64,000 nt of DNA from assembly GCA_965276765.1 (NCBI GenBank), contig OZ255627.1, positions 2,480,001 through 2,544,000 of the forward strand, read 5' to 3'. The notes below the pieces were generated by a model that did no database searches, was not told where the DNA came from, and saw nothing but the letters and a program-made list of their open reading frames with translations. Source of the stretch: G965276765 sp965276765. GTDB taxonomy: Bacteria > Actinomycetota > Acidimicrobiia > Acidimicrobiales > Palsa-688. Numbering within the stretch: the stretch's first letter is position 1; each line of letters starts with the position of its first letter. Shown here one piece after another: positions 1 to 8,538 of the stretch. Both the position numbers and the translations under genes were made by a program.

Positions 1-2
1 GC

Positions 3-161
3 CGCGGAGTATCGGTTTGGGCCCGAGTCGGCCCGGGGGCCGAGCAGCGCGCAGTGCGCAAGCTCCGCGATGACCTTCTCTCAGGCCAGTGGGCCGAACG
101 CAACCGCGACCTCGTCACTCTCGACGCAGCAGAGCTTGGTCTTCGCCTCCTTGTAGCCTGA
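3..161 (+). pseudogene. C-terminal end of a SAM-dependent methyltransferase-like protein (cut by window edge)
   Basis: Reading frame 3 is open from the window edge to a TGA at 159-161. It encodes a charged helical tail containing RKLRDDL and ending AELGLRLLVA. This resembles the C-terminal tail of actinobacterial class I SAM-dependent methyltransferases. The N-terminal SAM-binding domain would lie outside the window, so the family call rests only on the tail. It is typed as pseudogene merely because it is partial; nothing shows that the gene itself is broken. Confidence 0.4.
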
Positions 162-556
162 GCGCCCCGCCGAACGGCGCCCAGCAGCAGGTGGTCTCCG
201 CACCATAACGCCGGCGTACCCCGTTACCCGTCCCATCACGAAGTGCGCTCGGAATCGGCGTACTGCGTCATGCAAACGGCGCAGAATGCCGCGCCCGAAC
301 GACGGCCCCCGCCCGTCCGGCAAGCACCCGGATCGGCACCTACGCGCGCCGCTTGGCTGGCCGCATCATGAACTGAGCGACAACAAAACCGGGGGAACTC
401 CAAACCAGACTTGACAAGAACATGGGGACACTCCCCGCCACCAGTCAAACGACGCCCCGCCAGCGCCCCAAACCGTCATTACCCAAAAACGTGAAACAGG
501 GAGGCTAGTTCCCGGCCGGACTGGGGCGTCACCCCGCCAGGCACGTCGGCGGGCGT
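162..556. other. About 400 bp with no supportable gene
   Basis: Only short, low-complexity reading frames without family resemblance are present between the methyltransferase-like tail and the hydrolase fragment. I see no tRNA-like fold, no strong hairpin and no promoter that I can defend. Confidence 0.5.
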
Positions 557-656
557 TCATGGAGCATCCAGATCGTCGAGGAACTGGATGATGTGTCGTG
601 CGAAGGCGGGGTCGGTGACAGCGGCGCGGTGGTCCCCGGCAACGACTTCAAAGCTT
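557..656 (-). pseudogene. alpha/beta-hydrolase, C-terminal fragment separated by an IS1380-type element
   Basis: On the minus strand the bases next to the insertion read SFEVVAGDHRAAV and continue to a TGA at 557. The GDH motif carries the likely catalytic His, and the tail matches the last helix of alpha/beta-hydrolases. The N-terminal three quarters of the same protein, with nucleophile Ser and acid Asp, ends at 2305 on the other side of the element. Joining base 2305 to base 656 keeps the reading frame, so this is the missing end of that gene. No separate start lies before this piece. Confidence 0.8.
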
Positions 657-683
657 CCCTTAGCCCAGGCTGTTCGGTAGGCC
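657..683. repeat. Left terminal inverted repeat of the IS1380-type element
   Basis: It starts CCCTTAGCCCAGG and ends TTCGGTAGGCC. It pairs with the right end at 2278-2304 with a few mismatches and one indel. Confidence 0.75.
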
Positions 684-715
684 GGGGTGTTTGAGCTGGG
701 TGTATCCGCGAAGTG

Positions 716-774
716 GCCCTCCTGGTAAAGGAAACTGCGCTTATCGAAGGCTGCAGGGACCCAACCAGGAGGGC
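716..774 (+). promoter_or_regulatory. Hairpin that can bury the transposase ribosome binding site
   Basis: GCCCTCCTGGT at 716-726 is the perfect complement of ACCAGGAGGGC at 764-774, giving an 11-bp stem with a 37-base loop. The right arm contains AGGAGG (767-772), the ribosome binding site placed 11 bases before the GTG at 784. A transcript entering from outside the element would contain both arms and hide the site. One starting inside the loop would not. This is a known way for insertion sequences to block activation by neighbouring promoters. The role here is inferred. Confidence 0.55.
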
Positions 775-783
775 ACTTCTCAG

Positions 784-2117
784 GTGAAGCGTAACCGCCG
801 TCGTCGGGGCATGAGGGTGACCACGGGGGGCAAGGGAGTGGTTGGTCATGCCGGGGCCCGCCTGCTGGCTGATCTGGCTGATGCGGTCGGGCTGGGCGAA
901 GCGCTGTCTGTGGCGATGGCGCCGAGCAAGATCCGCTCTGCGGGCCATGACCGTGGCAGGGTGCTGGTCGATCTGGCGGTGACTCTCGCCGATGGCGGCG
1001 AGACGATCTCGGATCTGGCCGTGCTACGCGACCAGCCGGAACTGTTCGGCGAGGTAGCGTCGACCCCGACGGCGTGGCGGACCCTCGAAGCCGTCGGCAA
1101 TGCCGGCTTGGCTCGGATCGCCGAGGCGAGAGCCGAAGCACGGGCGGCGGCGTGGGCGGCCGGTGCCGATCCGGGGTTCTATGTGATCGATATCGACGGG
1201 ACCCTGATCGGGTCGCATTCCGATAAACAGGGCGCGGCGCCGACCTACAAGCGCGGCTACGGGTTCCATCCCCTCGTGGCGTTCTTAGACGCCACCGGCG
1301 AAGCCCTCGCCGGGCTTTTGCGACCGGGGAACGCCGGGTCGGGGACCGCCACCGACCATGTCACCGTGTTAGATCAGGCTCTCGGCCAACTGCCTGTCGA
1401 CCCGGCGGTCACCGAGATCACGGTGCGGACCGACTCGGCGGGCTGCTCGCATCATTTTGTCGACGCCTGCCGCCAACGCAATGTGCGCTTCAGTCTCGGG
1501 CATCGCCTCAGCGCGGAGATCGCCACGGTGGCGGTCACCATGCCCAACAGGGCCTGGGTTCGGGCGGTCAGCGCGGATGGCTCCGACCTGCGCGCCGACG
1601 CCGAAGTGGCTGAGATCACCGGGCTGGTCGACTTGTCCGCCTGGCCGGCGGGGACCCGGATGATCGCCCGGCGCGAGCACTGCCATCCCGGCGCCCAGCT
1701 CACCTTCACCGATATCGACGGGCGCCGCTACCAACCTTCATCACCGATGCCACCGAGGGTGACATCGCCTACCTCGAAGCCCTCCAACGCGGCCGGGGCC
1801 GAGCCGAACGGCTGATCTGTGACGCCAAGGACACCGGCATGAACAATCTGCCCTCCGCGTCGTTCGCTATCAACGCCGCCTGGCTTGCTGTGGTCGGGAT
1901 CGCGTGTGACCTGTTGGCCTGGTCGAGACTGCTGGTCCTCGACGGCGAACTCGCCGCCGCCGAGCCGAAACGGCTCCGCTACTGCCTGCTGCACGCGGCC
2001 GGCATCATCGTCACCACCGGCCGGCGCCGACAGCTGCGTATCGCCGCCGGCTGGCCGTGGGCCGACCAGCTCGTCGCCGCCTTCGACCGCCTCAGCCTCC
2101 TCCGACTACAGATCTGA
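784..2117 (+). pseudogene. IS1380-family DDE transposase, frameshifted
   Basis: The N-terminal part (GTG at 784, AGGAGG upstream) runs to about residue 317. It carries two expected acidic positions of the DDE core: VIDIDGTL near 1190 and VRTDSAG near 1430. Near 1735, after GRRYQ, the frame breaks: the expected continuation FITDATEGDIAYLEALQRG is in the next frame and runs through LICDAKDTGMNNLP and SFAINAAWLAV to TGA 2117. One or two lost bases explain this. IS1380 enzymes are about 450-470 residues, and the two parts together fit that length. No slippery heptamer stands out, so I treat it as decay rather than programmed frameshifting. Confidence 0.85.
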
Positions 2118-2277
2118 GCGGTCCACCCGCGGTCTACCGGCGACCGCATCAGCCACGACCACGACCGGCCAACCCAACCCAACCTCAAGCCGCTCTGGAC
2201 AATCGCGCTCCGACCCCCGCCGCCACCACCAATCAGCGCGTCAACGACCAGATCGTCAACCATCACCACAACCACGA

Positions 2278-2304
2278 GGGCCTACTGAAAGGTCTGGGTT
2301 AGGG
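2278..2304. repeat. Right terminal inverted repeat of the IS1380-type element
   Basis: The plus strand reads GGGCCTACTGAAAGG then TCTGGGTTAGGG. It is the imperfect reverse complement of 657-683 and abuts the hydrolase coding sequence at 2305. Confidence 0.75.
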
Positions 2305-2954
2305 ATCTGGGCGGCGAACGGTTCGGGCGCGCCAGCGAGCTGGTCGTCGGCACCGGTGAGCACGAGCGTGGAGACGGGGATCGCGCCCAGGTCGAGGGCC
2401 CGGTCCTTCATGGCTCGCTGGGCGGTGGCGAGGGCGAGACGGTCGTTGGTCGTCCTGTCGGCGGCGACCCGGAAGCCTCTCGCCGCAGGGTCGGTGATGG
2501 TTGAAGGGTCGTCGACCTCCAAACCGGCTGCGATCACCTCGTGGTCGAGCTGCGTGCCGTTGGCGTCTATCATCTTTGCGCCGACACCGCCGAGGACGAT
2601 CGAGCGGACACGGGGCTCGGTCACGCCGAGGGCGACCGCGGTTGCGGCCCCCATCGAGTAGCCGACGACGTCGGCGCTGCTGAGGCCGAGGTGGTCCATC
2701 AGCGAGCACACGTCCTCCACCAGTCCGTCCAGTCGGTAGAGCGCGTCGTCGTGCGGCTTATCGGACTGACCGTGCCCCAACGTGTCCGGCGCGATCACCT
2801 GGCGACCGGCTGCGCCGAGCGCGGCGGCGACGCCGGGATCGAACCAGTTGATCTGCGCGCTCGCCGCGAAGCCGTGCAACAAGATGACGGCGGGGCCGTC
2901 ACCCAGGATCTCGTAGGCGATTCGCAGTTCATCTCTCGATGTGAAGCTCGGCAC
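2305..2954 (-). pseudogene. alpha/beta-hydrolase, N-terminal fragment cut by an IS1380-type element
   Basis: From GTG 2954, with GAGGAC about 7 bases upstream, the frame encodes a typical fold: LLHGFAAS (oxyanion-hole HG), GHGQSDKP, and nucleophile elbow VGYSMGAA. Later comes VLTGADDQL with the acid Asp. It then runs into the insertion sequence after FAAQI, about 35 residues short of the family's C-terminus. The catalytic His lies on the fragment at 557-656. The start overlaps the end of the upstream ATPase gene by 26 bp, so the hydrolase was the last gene of the ABC transporter operon. The substrate is unknown. Confidence 0.85.
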
Positions 2955-3984
2955 GTTCGTCCTCTTTCCTCGAGCCTTGCGTGACCGGCCTGGCCCGATC
3001 TCCTGTGATTCCCGGCAACGGAAAATGGCACGCCACCTGCTGCCCGATCCCGACGTGGCGCAGCTCGGGGACCTCCTCGCTGCAGCGATCCTGAGCGGAC
3101 GGGCAGTGGGTCCGGTAGCGACATCCGCTGGGCGGCTGGAGCGGGGAGGGTGCCTCCCCGGCCGTATCGGTGCTCTTCGTCCCCGCCGCGGCCGCCAAGA
3201 GGGACGCGGTGTAGGGATGGGCGGGAGCCGTGTAGATCGCCTCGCTCTGTCCGAGCTCGCACAGCCTGCCCATGTACATGACCGCCACCCGGTCGCTGAC
3301 GTGCTTCACCACGGCGAGGTCATGGGCGATGAACAGGTACGTGACGTGCAGCTCCTGCTGCAAGCGTGTCAAGAGGTTGAGGACCTGTGCCTGGATCGAC
3401 ACGTCCAGGGAGGAAACAGCCTCGTCACAGATCACCAACGCCGGGGACAGAGCGAGCGCACGGGCGATCCCGACTCGTTGCGCCTGCCCCCCCGACAGCT
3501 GGCGAGGCCGGCGGGGGCCGAACTCACGAATGCTCAGACCGACCAGGTCCATGAGCTCGGCCACGCGCGCCGCCTGTTGCGGCCGGCTTCCGATGTCGTT
3601 GATCCGCAAGGGCTCGGCGACCAGATCGGCAACGGTCCAACGCGGATCCAACGACGAGTACGGATCCTGGAAGACCATCTGGACGTCACGCCGGGCGCGG
3701 CGCAGCCGGGCGCCGTGTTGAGCGCTCAACTCGACGTCTCGCAACCGCACGGTGCCGCGCGTCGGTCTGGGGGCCTGCACGATCGCGCGAGCGACGGTCG
3801 ACTTACCGCAGCCGCTCTCGCCCACCAGGCCGAGCGTCTCTCCTTCCCGCACCACGAACGAGATGTCCGACACCGCCGAGAGCACGCCCCGGCGCCGGCG
3901 GCCGAGGTTCACGTGGAATTCCTGGCCGACGCCGCGCAGCTCGAGGAGCGCACGGGCCTGGTCGAGGCGGGCATCGGAGCTCAC
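2929..3984 (-). CDS. Oligopeptide/dipeptide ABC transporter ATP-binding protein (DppF/OppF-like)
   Basis: This is a 351-residue ATPase powering import by the adjacent permeases at the inner face of the membrane. Walker A is GESGCGKST (residues 55-63), the signature LSGGQ is 163-167, and Walker B is LVICDEA (183-189), followed by the H-loop in LFIAHDLA. The C-terminus has the cysteine-containing extension typical of Opp/Dpp ATPases (CRYRTHCPSAQDRC). I place the start at GTG 3984, overlapping the TGA of the upstream ATPase in GTGA. A start at 4017 is also open but would overlap more. Walker B reads DEAVSSLD, as usual for the F-type subunit. Confidence 0.9.
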   Translation of the reverse strand: MSSDARLDQARALLELRGVGQEFHVNLGRRRRGVLSAVSDISFVVREGETLGLVGESGCGKSTVARAIVQAPRPTRGTVRLRDVELSAQHGARLRRARRDVQMVFQDPYSSLDPRWTVADLVAEPLRINDIGSRPQQAARVAELMDLVGLSIREFGPRRPRQLSGGQAQRVGIARALALSPALVICDEAVSSLDVSIQAQVLNLLTRLQQELHVTYLFIAHDLAVVKHVSDRVAVMYMGRLCELGQSEAIYTAPAHPYTASLLAAAAGTKSTDTAGEAPSPLQPPSGCRYRTHCPSAQDRCSEEVPELRHVGIGQQVACHFPLPGITGDRARPVTQGSRKEDERAELHIER

Positions 3985-5003
3985 GACGGTGCCCCCAGCG
4001 GGTACCAGCAGGCCCATGCGTGCCCCGGATCCCCCGTCACCAAGGCGGGAGCCTCGGCGCGACAGCGGGCCCGGGCGTGCGGGCAGCGGGGCGAGAACGA
4101 GCAGCCTGGGGGGAGGGCGGTCGGATCGGGCGGACTTCCCTCGATGGCGCTCAACGAGGCGTGCGGCTCGTGGTCCATGGTGGGGACGGCGTCGAGAAGC
4201 GCCTTCGTGTACGGCATGCGGATGGAGGCGAACAGCTTGCTCGTCGCTGCCATCTCGACCACCTTGCCCGCGTACATCACAGCAACCCGGTCCGTGTGCC
4301 GCTTCGCGACACTCAGGTCGTGGGTGATCAAGATGATGCTCATCCCGTGGCGGGACTTCAGCTCGTCGAGCAGGGCGAGGATCTCGGCCTCCGTGGTGAC
4401 GTCAAGGGCGGTTGTCGGCTCGTCGGCGATCAGCACCGCTGGACGTGACGCCAGCGCCATCGCGATGACGACGCGCTGGCGCATGCCCCCGGAGAGCTGG
4501 TGCGGGTACTCGCCTGCTCTACGCCGAGGATCGGCCAGTCGCACCGACGACAACAGCTCCACCGCCTCCGACCTGGCCTCCCTCCGCGGCATCGGGCGGT
4601 GGAGTCGCAGCGCCTCGACGATCTGCGATCCGACGCGCATCGTCGGGTTCAGCGACCTCATCGGATCCTGGAAGACCATGGCCAGCTTCGCCCCCCGGTA
4701 GCGGCTCATCTCCCGCTCGGAGAGCCCGACGAGCTCGTCCCCGTCGAAGCGGACCGAGCCCGACAACTCTGCCTCGCCGTCCAGGAGGCCCATTACCGCC
4801 CGGGCCGTCACCGACTTGCCCGAGCCGGACTCCCCGACGACACCGAACGTCTCGCCCGCCCCGAGGGCGAACGACACCCCTCGCACCGCGTCGACACGGC
4901 GGTCGCCGGCCGCGAAGCTGACCCGCAGCCCTTCCACCACGAGCGCAGCCTCGCGCCCCGGCTCGGCCGAGACCTCACCGCTGAGCGACGTCGGCGCGCT
5001 CAC
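3981..5003 (-). CDS. Oligopeptide/dipeptide ABC transporter ATP-binding protein (DppD/OppD-like)
   Basis: This 340-residue ATPase is the partner of the downstream one, giving the heterodimer usual for this class. Walker A is GESGSGKS (57-64), the signature LSGGM is 170-174, Walker B is LIADEPTTALD, and the H-loop is LITHDLS. A C-terminal peptide-transporter domain with CSFSPRCPHARARC follows. The start is GTG 5003, overlapping the permease stop by four bases. Tight coupling with both neighbours implies one transcript and balanced production. Confidence 0.9.
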   Translation of the reverse strand: MSAPTSLSGEVSAEPGREAALVVEGLRVSFAAGDRRVDAVRGVSFALGAGETFGVVGESGSGKSVTARAVMGLLDGEAELSGSVRFDGDELVGLSEREMSRYRGAKLAMVFQDPMRSLNPTMRVGSQIVEALRLHRPMPRREARSEAVELLSSVRLADPRRRAGEYPHQLSGGMRQRVVIAMALASRPAVLIADEPTTALDVTTEAEILALLDELKSRHGMSIILITHDLSVAKRHTDRVAVMYAGKVVEMAATSKLFASIRMPYTKALLDAVPTMDHEPHASLSAIEGSPPDPTALPPGCSFSPRCPHARARCRAEAPALVTGDPGHAWACWYPLGAPS

Positions 5004-5878
5004 GGTCGGCGCCCGCCGCCGTCGGAGCGTGTCCGCAAACCGTCGCCGAGCATGTTGAGCGCGGCGACGGCCACGAAGAGGAAGACTCCCGGGACCAACG
5101 CGATCTGGGGAGCGCTCGTCAGGTAGGACTGGCCCTCGGCGATCATCGCCCCCCAGCTGGCGGTCGGCGGACGGACGCCCAGCCCGAGGAAGCTGAGCGC
5201 GGCTTCCACGATCATGGCCACACCCACGCTGAGCAGTCCATAGGTCATCAGCCGCCCCGCCATGTTCGGCAGGATGTGGCGCGCCACGAGGTAGCGGGGC
5301 CCGCCCCCTGCGAGCGAGCTGCTCAAGACGAACTCCCGGTCGCGCAGCTGCAGCATGCCCGCCCGGGCCACGCGGGCGTACGTCGGCACGGTGAAGAAGC
5401 CGATGGCAAAGATGACGTTGCGCTCGCTCGGCCCGAGGTAGGTCGCCACCACCAGCACCAGCACCAGCGACGGGAACGCTAAGAACACGTCCAGGACGCG
5501 CATGACCGCAGCGTCTACCAAACCGCGTACGAAGCCGGCGACGACACCGAGCGATACCCCGACGACGAGACCTAAGAGCACGGACAAGACACCGACCTCG
5601 AGCGACGTGCGCCCGCCGTAGAGGGACCGCGAGAGCAGGTCGCGGCCGAGGTCGTCGGTGCCGAGCAGGTGCCCGGGGGAGCCGACGGGGAGGCGGGTGT
5701 GGCTGAGGTCGGTAGCATTAGGGGAAGGAAGGTGGCTGATGTACGGGCCCAGGAAGCAGGCACCCACGAGCAGGATCAGCACCGCCCCCGGGATCCACAC
5801 GTCGAGATCAGCCCGCCGCCACCACGACGACCGGGGGGCCACCAGCTGCGGCTGGAGGGTGGCTGCCACGTCAGCCAC
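5000..5878 (-). CDS. Peptide/nickel-type ABC transporter permease (DppC-like)
   Basis: This 292-residue inner-membrane permease has an N-terminal helix (AVLILLVGACFLG), then the conserved HLLGTDDLGRDLLSR motif of DppC/OppC proteins. The permease core follows, with a degenerate EAA loop around SLAGGGPRYLVARHILPN. Helix-rich segments (VLSVLLGLVVGVSLGVVAG, LVLVLVVATYLG) fit six membrane spans. The start overlaps the preceding permease by 8 bp. Confidence 0.9.
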   Translation of the reverse strand: MADVAATLQPQLVAPRSSWWRRADLDVWIPGAVLILLVGACFLGPYISHLPSPNATDLSHTRLPVGSPGHLLGTDDLGRDLLSRSLYGGRTSLEVGVLSVLLGLVVGVSLGVVAGFVRGLVDAAVMRVLDVFLAFPSLVLVLVVATYLGPSERNVIFAIGFFTVPTYARVARAGMLQLRDREFVLSSSLAGGGPRYLVARHILPNMAGRLMTYGLLSVGVAMIVEAALSFLGLGVRPPTASWGAMIAEGQSYLTSAPQIALVPGVFLFVAVAALNMLGDGLRTRSDGGGRRP

Positions 5879-6818
5879 GGCCGCCCCCGTGGCGCACGCG
5901 AGGGTCGATGAGCGAGTAGACGACGTCGACGGCCAGGTTGATCGCGACGAACGCCACTGCGATGAATATGACGACTCCTTGCACGACGGTGGTGTCCTTG
6001 TTGCCGATGGAGGTGATCAACAGGTTCCCGACTCCCGGCAGCGCGAAGAGGATCTCCACGACCACCGCGCCACCGATGAGCGTTCCGATGTTGAGGCCGA
6101 CCACCGTGATCAGGACGAACACCGAGTTGCGCAGGACGTGCAGGACCAGGACCCGCCAGCGGCGAGCGCCTTTGGCGCGCGCCGTGAGCACGTAGTCCTC
6201 GCGCAGCTGCTCAAGCATGTCGCCACGAAGGATGCGCGAGTGGAAGGCCCACTCCCCTATCCCGAGACTGGCGGCGGGCAGGATGACCGACCGCACGTTT
6301 CCCGAGAGGCTTTGCGTCAACGGGACCCAACCGGTCGCTGGCAGGAGGTGGAAGTGGACCGAGAACAACAAGATGAGCACGATGCCCAGGAAGAACGGCG
6401 GCACCGATATGCCTCCGAACGCGACCACACCGAGGAGCCGGTCGGCCAGCCGGTTGCGTCCGGCGACCGCCACCAGCGCGGTCGGCACCGCGATCACGAG
6501 GGCGACGATCTGGGCGACCAGGATGACCTCGAGGGTGACGGGCACGGCCTGGGCGATGAGGCTGCTGACGCTCTGGTCGGAGATGAGCGATCGTCCGAGG
6601 TTGCCTTGCACGGCCTGGGACAGCCAGTCCCAGTACCGCTGCCACAGCGAATGATCGAGGCCGAGCTGGCGTTCGAGGGCGTGCAGCGCCTGCGGGGTCG
6701 CTCCTGGGCCCAGGGCGGCGACGGCGGCATTCCCCGGTAACAGGTTGAGGAGCAGGAACGTGAGGATGCTGACCCCGACCAGGACCGGTATGGCCTGCCC
6801 TACGCGCCGGTAGAGCAT
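5871..6818 (-). CDS. Peptide/nickel-type ABC transporter permease (DppB-like)
   Basis: This 315-residue permease pairs with DppC. The ATG at 6818 begins MLYRRVGQAIPVLVGVSIL, the classic DppB N-terminal span. An upstream extension in the same frame is proline/arginine-rich and overlaps the binding-protein gene, so it is not part of the protein. The extracellular loop and core segments (LLGVVAFGGISVPPFFLGIV, AKGARRWRVLVLHVLRNS) and the ending DVVYSLIDPRVRH are standard for this family. Confidence 0.9.
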   Translation of the reverse strand: MLYRRVGQAIPVLVGVSILTFLLLNLLPGNAAVAALGPGATPQALHALERQLGLDHSLWQRYWDWLSQAVQGNLGRSLISDQSVSSLIAQAVPVTLEVILVAQIVALVIAVPTALVAVAGRNRLADRLLGVVAFGGISVPPFFLGIVLILLFSVHFHLLPATGWVPLTQSLSGNVRSVILPAASLGIGEWAFHSRILRGDMLEQLREDYVLTARAKGARRWRVLVLHVLRNSVFVLITVVGLNIGTLIGGAVVVEILFALPGVGNLLITSIGNKDTTVVQGVVIFIAVAFVAINLAVDVVYSLIDPRVRHGGGRG

Positions 6819-6861
6819 GCCCTTGCCCCCTCGCGCCGCCGCGCTCCCGGCTGCGGCGGGG

Positions 6862-8493
6862 TCAGCTTCGCCACGCCCCGGCCAGCTCGACCCAGCTGTT
6901 CGCCAGGCTCGGGATCCCATGGACGGTCGTCGCCGACCCCCGCCAGAAGTCGTTGGCGAACAACGGCGCGTAGGGGTCGTCCTTCGCCAGCTGCACGGCG
7001 AGCTGCGCGAAGATCGGCTTCCGCGCCGCTTGGGAGGTGCCCGCTTGCTCCGCGGCGAGCAGGCTGTCCACCTTCGGATCACAGAGCCTCATGAAGTTGC
7101 CGGGGCTGCCGCACTTGAAGAAGCCGGAGACGTTGCCGTCGGGGTCGTACGAGCCCTGCCAGAGCCACAGGGTCGCTTGGAACGTACCCTTGGCTGCGAT
7201 CGTGATCGCCGCCAGCGTCGACGGAGAGGATATCTTCACCTTTATCCCGGCGGCCGACCATTGGCTCTGCAGAGCCTCTGCCAGCGCCAGTCCGGCGGGA
7301 TCGTTCGATGTCTGGAACGTGAACGACAAACCCCCGAGCTGCTTGACGAGCTGCTTGGCCTTGGCCAGGTCGTAGCCGGAGTACCCCGTCACGTGGGCGC
7401 CCGGATAGGCCCATGACTGGGTCGTCCAGGGGGACTCGATCACCCCGTACTTCCCGTTGGCGATGGCCTCATCTATCTGCGTCGGGTCGGTGGCATAGGA
7501 CACCGCCTCGCGGGCCAGCACGTTGTCAAACGGTGCGGCCTTCGTCTGAAACCCGACGAAGTACGTCCCCAGCCCGCCGAGGCTCGTCACGGTGAGCCCC
7601 GAGGATGTCGCAGTGCTGATCTGCGTCGGACTGAGGGCGGTGTCGGTCTGGATGGCGCCCGATTGCAAGCTGGCAAAGAGGGAGTTCGTGTTGGAGAGGA
7701 CCTTGAACGTCACTCCGGAGAGGTACGGCTCCGGCTTGTCCCAATATCCGTTCCACTTGACAAACGTTATAGAGTTGCCGGCGACCTGGCTCTGGTACTT
7801 GAACGGGCCTGCGCCGACCGGATGGTTCCCGAAGTTGGCGCCCTCTTTCTTGACGGCCGTGGGTGACACCATCATCCCTACAGGTCCGGCGAGCAAGTTG
7901 GGCAGGCCCGCATCCGGCCGCACCAGGGTGATCGTGACCGAGTAGGCGCCGTGGGCCACGACCGAGGTCACGGGTGTGAGGCCGCTTGCGCAGGCGCAAC
8001 CGTCCGATGGCTTGAACACCCGTTCCAGGTTGAACACGACGGCCGACGAGTTGAACGGGGTCCGGTCCTGGAACGTGACTCCCTTTCGGAGCTGCAGTAC
8101 GAAAGTCTTGTTGGAGTTTTCGGCCTTGTAGCTCGTGGCGAGGTCTGGACTGAGTGACCCGCCCGGACCCAGCTTCAGCAGCGGGGCGAAGACGGCGAGG
8201 CCGATGTCGTCGTCGACCGCAGTGTCGAGCTTGAGTGGGTCGAGGGGGTGCCACGCCGTCGGGACCCCCACGGCGAGGGTGCCCCCTTGTGTCGGGGCGG
8301 CGGTCTCCGAGGTGCCCTTGGCCGCATTGGACTTCACGCTCGACCCCGATGACCCTCCGCATGCGGCGGCGAGAAGGGCGAACACTGCCGCCACCGCGAG
8401 CAAGGCCGGTCCTCGACGACGCGCCTTGCGCGAGAGGCGCACCCCCCGGTGGTGCGAGCGTCGGCCCGATGGCGTCGTTGACAGGCGTTTCAT
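6862..8493 (-). CDS. Extracellular solute-binding lipoprotein, family 5 (peptide/nickel type)
   Basis: The protein (543 residues from ATG 8493) has an arginine-rich N-region, a hydrophobic stretch and a lipobox LAAAC with Cys45 as the lipidation site. It is therefore an outer-face lipoprotein that captures the substrate. The body shows family-5 hallmarks: LVPTQGGTLAVGV-like start, LSPDLATSYK, LQLRKGVTFQDRTPFNSSAV and HPVGAGPFKYQS. It is the likely first transporter gene after the CoA-transferase gene, 43 bp before the permease start. Family-5 proteins bind peptides, nickel, glutathione or other small molecules; sequence alone does not choose. Confidence 0.9.
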   Translation of the reverse strand: MKRLSTTPSGRRSHHRGVRLSRKARRRGPALLAVAAVFALLAAACGGSSGSSVKSNAAKGTSETAAPTQGGTLAVGVPTAWHPLDPLKLDTAVDDDIGLAVFAPLLKLGPGGSLSPDLATSYKAENSNKTFVLQLRKGVTFQDRTPFNSSAVVFNLERVFKPSDGCACASGLTPVTSVVAHGAYSVTITLVRPDAGLPNLLAGPVGMMVSPTAVKKEGANFGNHPVGAGPFKYQSQVAGNSITFVKWNGYWDKPEPYLSGVTFKVLSNTNSLFASLQSGAIQTDTALSPTQISTATSSGLTVTSLGGLGTYFVGFQTKAAPFDNVLAREAVSYATDPTQIDEAIANGKYGVIESPWTTQSWAYPGAHVTGYSGYDLAKAKQLVKQLGGLSFTFQTSNDPAGLALAEALQSQWSAAGIKVKISSPSTLAAITIAAKGTFQATLWLWQGSYDPDGNVSGFFKCGSPGNFMRLCDPKVDSLLAAEQAGTSQAARKPIFAQLAVQLAKDDPYAPLFANDFWRGSATTVHGIPSLANSWVELAGAWRS

Positions 8494-8538
8494 TGGATGA
8501 CTCCGTTCGATGAGACTGTGATACGGCTGGCATGTCAC

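Larger units (their letters stand above)
657..2304 (+). mobile_element. IS1380-family insertion sequence inside an alpha/beta-hydrolase gene
   Basis: The element carries one transposase gene and ends in imperfect inverted repeats: CCCTTAGCCCAGGCTGTTCG at the left, and CCCTAACCCAGACCTTTCAG read inward from the right. About 1.65 kb is normal for IS1380 elements. Both halves of the target hydrolase are recognisable outside these ends. I could not find the expected 4-5 bp target duplication (left flank AAGCTT, right flank ATCTGG), so the exact termini may be off by a few bases or the flanks have changed. The transposase has a frameshift, so the copy is probably no longer autonomous. Confidence 0.8.

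Noticed and set aside
1700..1840. Programmed frameshift in the IS1380 transposase
   Set aside because: IS1380 transposases are normally one frame, and no slippery heptamer or downstream structure is evident; mutation is simpler.
2941..4701. Long plus-strand reading frame of 586 codons
   Set aside because: It lies antisense to two well-conserved ABC ATPase genes and has no domain of its own; it is a high-GC shadow.
7000..8200. Second binding-protein gene or extra start inside the solute-binding gene
   Set aside because: The frame is continuous with one lipobox and one family-5 domain; internal starts lack ribosome binding sites.
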